Shown: in pieces, positions 52,541-64,000 of the stretch
How positions within the stretch are numbered: the first letter of the stretch is position 1
Layout of the letters: each line of letters begins with the position of its first letter
Assembly (NCBI GenBank): GCA_037013685.1
Contig: CM072891.1
Location: 4,564,501-4,628,500, forward strand
DNA: 64,000 bases
Reading direction: 5' to 3'
DNA from: Acridotheres tristis
Taxonomy: Eukaryota; Chordata; Aves; Passeriformes; Sturnidae
Position numbers and translations under genes: made by a program
Notes under the pieces: generated by a model
Told to the model about the DNA's origin: nothing
Seen by the model: only the letters and a program-made list of their open reading frames with translations
The model's database searches: none

Positions 52541-55500
52541 CTTCTGCTAGCCTTCAAATAACACCTTCAAAGTTCTTACAGGAAACCAGATTCTGAATAG
52601 AATGAAAACCTTTTGTTTTGGTTGCAAGGTGAAATAGTTTAAATGTTATCCAATCACTTTGATGAAAAGGACTTGACAAATATTCAGTGCCTGATGAGAC
52701 AAAAAATAGGGCTCTTTGGATTAATTAGGTATGGCCTCTTCTACTAATCCACAGATTGGAGGAAAACTCTCAACGTGGATTAAGATTGACAAACTAAGCA
52801 ACAAAATTAGGATTTTTTTCCTCATGATATAAGAAAAACATTCAAATGCAACACTGCCATTCATACTAAACATAAGAGGACAAGATAGAAACCTGATGGC
52901 TAAAAAGTAAGAGATTTTTGAAAAAAGTGAAAACCTGAAAAAGTATGTTCTAACATTTTGTTTCCCATCTTTGGATGACAAACCTCTTTCATTTTTGCCT
53001 AAATATAATCTGCATAAATAAGCATAAAAGTGGAATACAAATTAATCACAAGGAAAAAACCATGGAAACTATTCCTGGGAATTCATATAGTGCTATATGT
53101 CTTACTTATATGTAATACAAATACATTATGTATCAGATTTAAAGAATAATCTGTTGTAGTAAACTAGTACAAAAAATTATTAGGTCTGTATCCCATGAAA
53201 GAAGCACATTAAAGGAAATTAGGATAGAAAAGTATGATAAGTTAGTACTTAGACTTTGTACAAGACTGTTTTTGCCAATGCAAAAAGATGTATTGCCATC
53301 TCCTGTTCTTGGTATCTTAGTTGGAGTTTATTATTAACCTGGAAAATAATTTTCAGAAGGCTGCTAATTCTGGGAAAAAAATTGTTTGGGGTTTTCTTAG
53401 TTTAAAATTTTATGTCTATGAAAGCTGGCATTTTTCAAAAAGGAGAAAAAATCTGACTGGTATGACTTCATATAACTATTAAATACATGCTCAAGTTTAA
53501 ACTGTAATGTCTATTGGAAAATTTACATGTAACTGTATATAAATTATATTACCTTATATTATATATAACTGTAATTATGTTTTAATATAAATTTATTTAA
53601 AAACATATACTCTCCAAAATTGAGCAGCTTTTAATAGCTTTTTTCAATATATTTTTCATACTTGCATACTTTAATTTCTTAAGACAAAACAATTTTCACT
53701 TTGAAAAAGCAGAAATTAGTGAACATATGCTCAAGTTTACAATACATTGATAGCTACATTACTGACAAAAATATATACTCTAGAAGAAACAGAGGATAAC
53801 CTCTAAATTTTAGTTTCTGTAAGATGAAGTGGCTTGATGTCAGTTGCTTTACAGGTCATATACATATATGTTTTAAATAAAATTAACACAGAAAAAAATA
53901 CCCCCAAAACTTTACTTTCTCCAACAAGCTTAACAGAGATTTAGATTTCACTTCTGCAACAATAACTATCAGACTCAAGTATATGTTAACAAAATGTTAG
54001 TTGAGGGACTACAAAACCACTGACTTCGTTGCTGCATAAAATAAAAGAAGCCATTTTTTCAGTAATTGCTCCAAAGATCTTGGAATGATTACTGCTGACT
54101 AATGCTCCTAATTTAACACAATATGCTTAAGAAAATTCTGCAGCTTTTAAATATGCCTGCCTTAGCAGCTGTAGTGTTCAATTTTTCTGGGCATGGAAAT
54201 CAAGCTATTTGTTCTAAGTACACTGACAATATGAATCAGATCCCATACACAAATTATGTATATGAGGTAAGCACGATTAACATCTTAGGTCACAGAGAGC
54301 ACCTGGCATTTTGCAAATAATAACAATTAAAGCTGCTGGGAGCAGGTTGGGAACTCAGGGTGTGCCCTCCAGCTGGCAGGACTACTAGCCTAGCTGCTGA
54401 ACAATGTGGAGTGTTAGGGGGTAGAAGGATGGGAACAACCAGTTTTAGCTTTCCTACAATTCATGACTCAAAAATAAGTTCATGCACTCATAGAAATAAT
54501 AACTTTTTGTTCACCAAACTCCCCTGTATTACAGTTTTGTTAGTTTTACTTATGTTTCTGTAATAGAAACACTGAAGCTTAGGGAACAAGAATAAATTTA
54601 CTTCATTTTGTACACATAATAATAATTATTTTTTATTCATATATATTTGGTGGTTTTGGTGATTTAACACGTTCAGATTTGCAGGTCTAACAATCAATAA
54701 ACAGTTTTACTCAAAAGATAGGCAAAAAAATACTGAAATGACTGAAAATGTTATAGAGTAGAAACTCAGAATTACTTTTTCCCATAAAGTCAGATTTTTC
54801 TAGAACATATTTTCCCTCTTAATTTTCCAATATATTCAAGAAAAGTGAGAGCAAACACGGTAATATAGGTTAGCTAAACCATTCATCAGTTATACTCTTA
54901 ATCTTTGCAATTTTGAACTATCAAAGTCACAGAAGATTGAATTGTGTATTGATAGCAAAGAACTGCTGACTGCTTAGGACAATTTCAGAGAGGCTCATGG
55001 TACTCAGAATGCAAAAATGTCCCATATGCCTCTTCATTGTAAAAGCAAACCTAATAAGAAAAAACCAGCACTTTCCATTTTAACACTTCCAAAATGTAAA
55101 TATGAAAAAAAAATGTAGAAAATTACAAAGCATTGAAATCTTTATCACACAGGACATTATAAGTGGCAGTATATAGAGACTGTCACTCAGGAGAGGACTG
55201 TGAATTATTTATATCTTCTTTCCTCACCTTTTGTTCTGGTAAAAAGATGAATTTCCAAGAGCCTTTAAAATTCCTCATGTAAAACACATCCAATAGTTCT
55301 CAACATCTCACCTCTATTTTTTCTGTCCTATTTTTACCTCACGGATCCCAGCATCAGAGCAGACAAGCCTGAAGAGATCTTTGAATATCGTCTAGAAGTC
55401 AACATAATCTAAATGCAAGGGTACTCATAATCTAAGCCCAAAGAAAATTACTCTGACACACTTAAATAAACCATTAAACCACTAGGTGCACTATTTTAAT

Positions 55501-57004
55501 GCTATGACTCATAAATAATATTCACTACTTACAGGTATTATTTAAATGTATTATTATAGATTTATGTCACATCTAAATCATGAAATACTATTCAAAATTA
55601 TTTACTGGTATGGGACACCACAAAACATAAATTGCATCTTGATTAATTTTCAGTATTTTAAAGTATACTTTTATGCAGAGTATGCAGAATTTTTCAAGAA
55701 CTTTTACAAGTTGTGTTTGGTGCTATGTCACTTTTTCAGAGACAAAATACCAAAGGGTAACTACTAAGGATTAAAAAAATGTCCTAAATTATTAAATCAT
55801 ACTTACAGAGATAAATACCTGAATCTGATCTCAGTTTATATATCATCCTGATCCATCAAGAAAATTTCAGCTGAGCCATTTCTATTAGCTTGTTTTAAGT
55901 GGCCAACAGAATACATATAGATTTAAGAAACGGCAACCACCATATTATCCCAGTATTTTACTTCAAGAAATTCTTTTTGTACTGATGAGAAAAGAAGTCC
56001 ATTTCATTACAGTAAGTTTCTTAAACTGAGTGCACAAACTGTAAGCCAGAAGGAATGTTTTGGCCTTTTCTCCCCCCATGAAACAGAAAATTGTTAATCT
56101 ATGACCTGCATAAAACATTAAGCTGTCTCTGGTTTTCCATTCCAATTTAATTCACTTGGTTTCCCCTCAGTGATTGCCTTTGACTGAAGAGTCACATGTT
56201 ACAAAGAGAGAAGAAAATATAACTGTTGTTTAAGTGTGTCATGCTGGGAAGTCATTCAACTAAAACAGGAACTATTTGTTCACAGAATCTACCAAGGCCA
56301 ATCTTCAGAGGGTCTTTTTAACTCAGAGATCTTGTCTTGAACTTACAGTCCTGCCTACGTTCATTTCAAACTTCCATAAGTCTACCTTTCAATGCAGCAT
56401 TGCCTTATTTTGTTTCTACTGGTACAAGATTTTAGCTGCACTGGGATGAAGTATTAAGGATCTTTTATCATTACCATGTGTAATAAGACTCAACAGAGAA
56501 CACAGGATAATGTCCTCAAAGGCAATCACAATCTAGTGTACAATGAGTAACTGCACTGAATATAACAGGAAAACAAAGACCCATTAAACAGCTATGCAGT
56601 GACTGTAATTTTAGTTAGACATACGATTAGCAAACTTTGCAAGATTACATATCTAGAAACATGTAAACTTAACAGGAAAATTTTAGACACAGCTTGCAAC
56701 TATATCCAGAGGGAGTAAGAGAAATCCTTATAAAAGAGTAGACCTAAGTGACAGTCAGGTCAGTTACTCACTATGACTCAGAAAGCCAATAGCTGGAAAG
56801 ATTTTCAGAAATAATTAACTCTGTTTTAGCCACACTGAGTCTGTAAGTAACACAATTCCCATAGGATATTAGAGACATACGGGGCTAAAAGAAACGAATC
56901 TAGAGTAGAAGTTACTGGTGTTTGTAACACTGAAATGCTAAATTGAAAATTTACATAATTCCACCTGAACTAAAGAAAACATTCTTTTACTGTGAGAGTG
57001 ACCA

Positions 57005-57175
57005 AGCACTAACACAGGTTGCATAGACAGGTTGTTCAGTCATCATTCTTGGAGAAATTAAAAAACTGCACACAGGCCCAGGCAATTTACTCTAGGTGAC
57101 TCTGCCTGAGCAGAGGGTTGACTATATGATCTCAAGTGGTCCTTTCAGCCTAAATGATTCTGAGATTCTATGATT
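57005..57175 (+). mobile_element. CR1 LINE 3' fragment (plus orientation), diverged
   Basis: ACAGGTTGCATAGACAGGTT, CTTGGAGAAATTAAAAAACT, TGACTATATGATCTCAAGTG and GATTCTGAGATTCTATGATT follow the order of a CR1 C-terminal/3' UTR segment and its terminal repeats. The element is old and non-coding. Confidence 0.78.
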
Positions 57176-60100
57176 AATTCTCTCTTCTTTTTTATTTTAA
57201 TTCTTTTCTTACACCAGCGTCTTAATTCTTAACTCCTTTATAGCATCTTCAAAGAACATTTATTCTGAATAAGATGGGTTTTGTGAAGCAACACACTCAT
57301 GTATATTACTTTCATGTGAATTACCTGTGAGAAACTATGCATCACCTTTCCAGGTGATCCATATGCAAACTTCCTTCACGAAGTGCATACTTACTGTGGA
57401 TAGAACGCTATAGTGCTTTTAAAATGCTAATTAGCAATTCTCTGAACCACTTCAATTAGAGAAGATATTTATAAACCTTTCCCTTCCCTATAAAAGGAAC
57501 ATCAAAAACACTATAATATAATCTGTCTCCTGTTATAAGAACCTTCAAACAGAGTTTTGTTTATATGAAACTTCATTTTCCAAAGCCATGGTTCAGAAAC
57601 ACATCATAAGGTGTTATTGAATTTCTCTTAACTGACTCTATTTGTCCCTTTTCAGCTTAAAGAGTAAGTTAGGAAAAAACAAAATAATATTCAAATAGTA
57701 CCTTGATATTAATTTTTTTTTTGCTACCTTCATTACATATCTAGGGTGATATGTTGCCTGTATGCCATTTTTCAATTACAAGTCTTCTGGCACTGGCACT
57801 GCAATAGATAGATTCATTGTCTTGTAGTTAATGATGATACATCCAAAAAAAGACAAAACTAAAGCTTTTCACATCCTGCTACTTTAATGCTGGAAACTTA
57901 AATGGATGTGTAGAACTACAGACTATATAACTGCTATATTTGTAGAATCAGAATGTTCTTCTGCACATGGAAGTAAGCTATGTTTGCACTGCAAACAGAA
58001 ATGAATGCAGGAAAACTGGGATAACCCAGTTTTAGCAGGCAGTTGAAAGACCTAAGGAGTCAGGCAGCTCTTAGAGCACAGATATGAACAGTTTCTCCAG
58101 CCACCAAGGATTGAATTATCAAAATGAAAGTATCATTTTTTGCTTTTCACACCCTTCAAGATCTTTGAGGATTAAAATACAATCTTATACCAATTTAATA
58201 ATACTACTTATTCAAGTATTTATCTATATAGTAAACAGTTCTTTATAAGTTCAAGTACTTTCATATTTTAAGACTGCAAAATTGATCTGCCAGAGATAGG
58301 CATTAGCAATTGGCATGTTTCCAAATGGCAGTGTGCAATTTTTGACAACCATACAAAACTACCAGAATGTTTGTTTTCAATTCTTTCTAATGGAAAGTGA
58401 ACTCTGCCATAAAATTCTCATTGGCAGAAACAAGCAAACACAACATTCTCCATCTAATAATCAGCAGGGACGGGGATAGATGCATCTACAATTACATCCA
58501 CAATATATTGCAAATAACTCTTGGATAAGCATCTTTAACTAGTCAATTAACGAAAATTATTTGAGAAATAATCTTAAAAACTTAAATTCACCAACATTTT
58601 CAAGCAGTTGCCTTCACTACAATACAATAAGCATTATAATTTGGAAGACCTTAAAACCAGAACTCTACCTCAGTTACCTTTTTCTTCCTCCCTTCTCTTC
58701 TCTGCATCTCCAAAATTTCATGATACTGCACACTCACTTCACGAATCATCAGCAAGCCACATAGGTTGATACCCATAATGTACATTCTTCTAATGGTTGC
58801 AGTTCCTTTTGCAGACTTTCCCAACAAAACAAAAATAAAAATTATCTCACCTCTAATCAGCCATGTTCTACTTGTTTAGTGATACTCTATAAATGCTCCC
58901 TATCATAGCCAAGGTTAACACTCTCTACTCAGTCTTGGAGTTCCCATTTCTCACTTGTCCTCCATCTCTTGTTCTTCCTGCTTCAGCATTAATAGCACCC
59001 ACTCAAAATATCAGTCTCCTATATCTTCATCCAGCTTGATTCATCTAATTTCCCACTCCTAACAACTTCTGTTTTAGCCAGTCCCAGCCAGCCTTCTGGC
59101 TTCCAGTTTTTGGATGCAATGAGATTTTTTGGGGATCAAGTAATTCCCAGCAGGAGGGGTGGTCTTGTTCACTTGTCCTTTCTGCCACACTTGCATGTCC
59201 TCCCTCATCCTAGCTGTTGTTTTGTCAGCACACTGTGAACTGTTCAGCTCACTAAACCAGCCAAAGCTACTCACCTGTCTCCTTGCTGGCTCAGTTTTCA
59301 GCTTGCTTAGTGATTTGACTCAAATTACCAGAAAGCAAGAAAAACACCAAAGTTGTTGTAGAGAAGGGGAGGAAAAGTGAAGGGAGGAGGCCTTTGCTGG
59401 AAAAAGGAAGAGAGTAACAAGAGAACGGGCCTGTCTTTTCACTCCCATGTCTCAACCTTTTTACCTGACACAAACCTTAATCATTCAGTTCTATTCCAAG
59501 TTTGGTTTAGTTTGTCTACAGTCCAACCAACTTTGGATTTCTGTGTTTTCTGAGTATCTTCTTCCTTCACAACTACTAGATACCAAAAAACGAGCATTAT
59601 TCATTGGCTGGGGATAGGGTAACATCATCCTTCTCATTTATTCCCTTTCTTGCTTTCACCATTCCCCCTTGGCAGATTTTTATTCTTCTTTTCCACACTA
59701 GGAGTAAAAGATACAACAGCAAGTGTGGTGAATGACCCTTGCCAGTCTCATCCTGACTCAAAGAACAGTCACCAGTCACTGTCCTGGAAGCTGTGTCATA
59801 ACCAGTGATTTTTATTTTTAAGTTTCCTGCTCTGAATCAAATTCACTTCAATAACTGCTAAAGATATCCCTAATCTTCTTCCTCTTACACACAATACTTA
59901 GTAAAATATTATATTGGTGTAATTCCATACTAAATTAATACAATAGCTATGAAAATCTTCTCCCTAGTTTTTTTCTACCGCTGTGAACAACTTGAGAGAG
60001 AAGCAGTGACAGGAACTAAAAGGTCTCAGAAAATCTTTCCCTGAGACAACATATCTGATATTCAGATACATTGAAGACCGTTTCAATGGCTTGTCCAAGA

Positions 60101-61427
60101 CTACAAAAGCATGATGTACTTCATACTAGAGTAGAAAGAATTTCATAAAGAAATTCAGGAAGTATGTTTCTGAGGATTTAATAAATGTCATTCTATGAGA
60201 AATTTTACTGCTTTTGCTGCCTGTAACTGAGCAGTTTATCATTTGAAAACCCTAAGTTATTATAAAGCTTTTCCTTAGAGTTTTGATAATTCAAATAAAG
60301 CTATTGCATGCTTATACAGGAATTTTGATTCCCAGTCCCACCTACAGAGAAAATTGACAAATAATTATTGTTTAACTATAAATTATTCCCAGTTAGCTAC
60401 TAAGATGAAATCTGTGACCTATTCCCGTGCCACAATAGTTGCACTTCAACAAGAAGATCCAGTAAACTGTACTTTCAAATTAACTACTGATAGAACTTTT
60501 TGCAATGAAACTATGATATATGTGCCATATATGTATCTATATATCTATAAAGAAACTGAATTGGAGAAAAAGTGGAAGTACAGAAGTCAGGCACTCTGCC
60601 TTAGTTGTTTGCTTTTTGACTAAAGGAATATTCTCCAATTATTGAGAAGGACTGTGAAGAATCATGTTTACAAACCATAAGAAAAGAGAATTAAAATTAT
60701 GTGTAGAGCTGCATGATGAGTCCAATTTGTACTTTAAACTAATAAATTAGTTTATTATTATTAAAATGTTTAACTAATTAATGAAATTTTCCAAATACAA
60801 AGTTACATGGATAACAAAAGGCTCCAAAAGTTCTTCAGGAAGAAATAGTGCATACTGTGACAGCAATAGAACTCTGAAAAGATATTCGAAAGGCCATAAT
60901 TTCTGCCATGAAGCAAATCCTTCAATCAACCTCACTGATAAAAAATTGACCCAAATTCTCAATGATTCTTAGAGTCATTGTAGATACTTACACAATTTAA
61001 TAACAGACTGGAATTGAAAGAAAACATTTCACAATAACATCCTATTGAAGACAAATCTGGAAAATACTCTTGAACTCTGCTCTTCACACATGGGAGGAAT
61101 CTGATAAGAATCAAACCAGGAGTGCAAGTCTATAACTGTAAATCTTAATATCATTTACATTAACTAAAATTGGAGATACGTCATTTGTCTCACTGAACTA
61201 TAGTCAGTTATTTTTCATGTATGTTTACAGAAGAGTGGTATTCCAAATGCTCTGTCAATATGAATATTCCATCCCTGGTTCAGATAAAAATGGAAAGTCA
61301 TATTATCCCAGATTCAGAGACATATCTACAGTATTATATGTGCCAGTAAAATAGGGAATTTTTCCTTAAAGTCAGAGATTACTAACATACCAGTAGTAAT
61401 GTTGGCATTCAATCATACTTGAAAATG

Positions 61428-61466
61428 AAAAAAAAAAACAAAACCAAAACCAAAAACCAAAAAACT
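61428..61466 (+). repeat. A-rich (CAAAAC)n low-complexity tract
   Basis: An A-run followed by ACCAAAAC-type units. No flanking element was recognised. Confidence 0.8.
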
Positions 61467-61638
61467 TGTGATATTTTCTGTCTGTCTTAATGTTTCCAGG
61501 TAACTGTAAGCAAGAACTAAAATTGGGCTTGTCTGCTTTTCTTCTCTTCACAAAGATGTTTCTGCTTAATAGCCAGGATTTTCAGCCAACAGATGCCATT
61601 AGTATGTATGTGTGTTGTTTTGTTTCTTGTAAAACCAT

Positions 61639-62211
61639 TGTGGCTTAAGCCCAGTGGGAAAATAAGCACCACACAGACTCATTCCCTCCCTCCTCCCTTC
61701 CCCCAAGTGACATGGGGGAAGAGGCACGGAAAAACCCCAACAACTAGGGGTCAAGATAACAAACAAAAAGTTTGTTTAATAACTGAAAGATAAGTGGAAA
61801 AAGAGGGAAGAAAAAAATGAAACAAGTGATGCTGCAGCAATCACTCACCGCCTCCCATGGGTAGACTGATGCCCTGCCAGGTCCCAAGCAAAAGATGGCT
61901 AACCCCTCTAAAGCCCCCTCTTTGGGCTTTTATTCCTGAGCATGACGTTATGTGGCAGGGAATTTCTCTTTAGTTAGTCTGGGTCATCTGTCTGTTTGTG
62001 TCCCCTCCCAGCCTATTGTGCAGCCCCTGGTCTATTCACTGGGGGGATGCAGAGTGAGAAACAGAGAAGGGATTGATGCTGTGTAAACACTGCTCAGCAC
62101 AAGCTAGAACATCCCTGTGTTATCGAGACTGTTTTCATCACAATTCCAAAACACTGCCCCATACAAGCTACTGTAAAGAAAATTAACGCTATCCCAGGCA
62201 AAGACAGTACA
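61639..62211 (-). mobile_element. Solo LTR of an avian endogenous retrovirus (ERVL-like), about 570 bp
   Basis: The block resembles an LTR family common in bird genomes. It starts TGTGGCTTAAGCCCAG and contains CTTTTATTCCTGAGCATGAC and GTGTCCCCTCCCAGCC. It ends near AAGAAAATTAACGCTATCCC and GTACA. Read on the minus strand it begins TGT, ends CCACA and carries AATAAAAG. No gag, pol or env sequence is adjacent. I could not see a matching target-site duplication, so the ends may be off by some bases. Family naming is from memory. Confidence 0.75.
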
Positions 62212-63437
62212 AGTGTGCAGCACAATAGGTACAGTTCCACATCCAACAATTCTAAATGACACATTAATTGAAAAAAATATAATGTAAAACAGAGAGAAAA
62301 AGATTTGTTGTGCTACTTTAGTCTTATAAGGGGTGAAATTGCTGGTTTTGTCAGCTAAACCAGCTCACCGAAAGGAATGATGAAGACAAGATGTAATGAG
62401 AGGGGCAGGACAGCACAGCACAACAGGAACCAAGAAAGGAATGAGAGAAGAGCATTGCACCCATCTTTTCAGCCTTGTCAACTCACTGAACACCTCACAT
62501 TTGATTTAGCCTTGAGTGGAACTGACACAACTTCTAGAAGTAGCAGGCATAAATGCAAACCTTATAGGCACTATTCAGCACCCTCTGGCTAAGGTAATGT
62601 TTTCACATGCCCACATACCTTCACATGCACACCTCCCCTTCTGGAATCCCCCTTTCATGTCACTTTGCACTGCCAGCCCCTCCCATGACAGGGACCAGTC
62701 TGAGCCACATCTAGACCACTTCAGCATTAGGTCCTCCAGCCTTCCTGTTTCTTAAGTTAAAAATGAAGGGTATAGATGTTGATCTAGCTAACAAAAATAG
62801 CTGTTCACGATGTCATATAATTATGCATTTTTACACAGTATATCTTTATAAATAAACCATTGGGCTGTACTAAAATACATTGTAACATGACTCCTGCATA
62901 CAATCATTTTAAAAACAAGCCTTTTCTTACAGAATTTACGTTGACCTCTTGTAGCTAAATGGTCAAAGTACCAGTCCTATACTTAAGGCATTGTAAATTA
63001 GCTTGTTCAGAAAATATTCTAGTAGTTAAGCCAAACAAGCAAAAAGAGCATTTTGGAGAATAAATGTTATCATAACACTTTGAAAGACTAGAACACAGCA
63101 CAGGAAAAGCAAGAAAATAAGCATGTGAGCTTTTTCATTTTATATAAAAAGACTTTTCCTTAACTTTGGCTAAGAGATCATTCAGTAACAATGGGACTGA
63201 AAATAAGCAGATATAAAATGTATCTTGAAACCTTTTATAGCTGTAACTTTTGTTTAAAAACTTCAACAGCTTTACACCCAATCCATAAGTAGTGAAAAGT
63301 ATTTTTTTTATTTAACACGATATTTATTATTCATAGCTAGTATTAAAAAAAGCCAAACCAAACAAACCCAGAAAATACCCCAAGACTTTCCTGCTTGATT
63401 GATTATATTAGTTTAAAATATATGAAATAGGACTGAC

Positions 63438-64000
63438 CTGGGCAGAAATTCTGCTGTGTCTGAGCAGTTAATTTTTCTCGCACACCACACTTTTCAAAAT
63501 GTCCTGCAGTTGCATTCTGATGTAGGCCCCGTTGTCTGGTGGCAAATCCCAATTCCCCAGGATCAGAAAACTTCCGATAAAACTGTGGCTCCAGATCACT
63601 GAAAGAGAAGTTTACAGCACCGTGCCTTCCATGGCCACAGTCACTGAAGAAGGATTCGTCCTGGGTGCCCTGTGCTGGCAGCGGGAGGATGCGGTGGTGC
63701 AGCTGCGGGCTAGGCAGTCTCGAAGATAACGGAGAAGGAATAGGAGACATTTGTTTGTGTGTATTAGATAGCGGATATGAATTACTAAAAACATTACTCA
63801 CTGCTGCTAATGGGGGTGAATGCAGCCTTTTCTCTTCCAGTTTAAGATTATTACTTGTCTGAGGAATATCAGGACTTTCATTTACAGGCAGGTTCAAAAA
63901 TAAATGCTTGCCGTTTCCCCGGGATACCGTGGTCCTTTTCTCATATAGTGAGCCTGGCAGGTTTCTGTCTACTCTTGTAATTTGTTGCAGCCTCTTCCAT
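63438..64000 (-). CDS. FMN1: FMN1 (formin-1) long-isoform large exon, 3' part; continues past the right edge
   Basis: The frame is open from the window edge to a splice donor on the minus strand, about 187 codons. The peptide is basic, Pro/Ser-rich and probably disordered. It includes LFLNLP followed by a run like SNTHKQMSPIPSPLSSRLPS and then LHHRILPLPAQ. This agrees with my memory of the human FMN1 long isoform (LFLDLP; STHKQTSPVPSPLSPRLPS; QHHRILRLPA). The exon ends TGC CCA G|GTCAGT, a phase 1 donor with intron GT at 63437-63436; without splicing the frame stops about 12 codons later. The phase fits the acceptor at 37.7 kb. This N-terminal region lies upstream of the FH1/FH2 actin-assembly module; in mammals the exon-2-encoded part has been linked to microtubule association. 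The true start codon is outside the window. TTG codons near 63897 are internal, not starts. Confidence 0.92.

Larger units (their letters stand above)
37729..63437 (-). other. FMN1: FMN1 intron, 25.7 kb
   Basis: The intron runs from the GT at 63437-63436 to the AG at 37730-37729 or 37727-37726. It holds CR1 fragments at 38.7, 46.4-47.5 and 57.0 kb and LTR sequences at 39.43 and 61.64 kb. It also has low-complexity tracts: T-rich 41655-41720, T14 at 48481, A16 at 49510 and A/C-rich 61428-61465. The remainder (40-46, 47.5-57 and 57.2-61.6 kb) is AT-rich with nothing recognisable. Confidence 0.8.

Overview
The window is from a vertebrate nuclear genome, almost certainly a bird. It is mostly AT-rich intron with short, correctly phased exons, one CpG island, and repeats typical of birds: CR1 LINE tails ending in tandem ATTCTATGA-type motifs, and solo LTRs of avian endogenous retrovirus families. 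There are no bacterial-style operons. The species cannot be named from the sequence.

All recognisable coding sequence belongs to one gene on the minus strand, formin-1 (FMN1, the 'limb deformity' actin nucleator). Transcription runs from right to left. The right edge (63438-64000) holds the 3' part of a large exon of the long isoform. A 173/176-nt exon follows at 37553-37728 with a tandem NAG acceptor. An alternative first exon, about 1.4 kb of coding sequence (26905-28296), sits downstream of a CpG-island promoter at about 28.36-29.23 kb. Shared exons follow at 24709-24826 (118 nt) and 5857-5918 (62 nt). The long isoform should join 63438 to 37725/37728 in phase 1, then 37553 to 24826 in phase 0. 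The short isoform starts at 28296 and joins 26905 to the same 24826 acceptor, also in phase 0. Every junction keeps the reading frame and matches what I remember of human FMN1. The FH1 and FH2 domains are not in the window and must lie beyond the left edge. The N terminus of the long isoform lies beyond the right edge.

The introns are large (about 5.9 kb to the left edge, then 18.8, 2.1, 12.7 and 25.7 kb). They hold CR1 fragments on both strands (9.1-10.3, 14.4-14.9, 33.2-34.0, 38.7, 46.4-47.5 and 57.0 kb). They also hold a solo LTR nested inside a CR1 (9.55-9.94 kb), a near-complete LTR of another family (61.64-62.21 kb) and a collapsed LTR of that same family (39.43 kb).

The most unusual structure is a 1.48-kb block of telomere-derived CCCTAA repeats at 34.42-35.90 kb. 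It has a diverged, satellite-like higher-order organisation around a nearly perfect telomeric core, and lies in an FMN1 intron about 6 kb upstream of the internal promoter. Other points of interest are the internal promoter with an upstream ORF overlapping the start codon, the tandem acceptor, candidate CTCF motifs and a 97-bp local duplication. I found no non-FMN1 protein-coding gene and no clear RNA gene.
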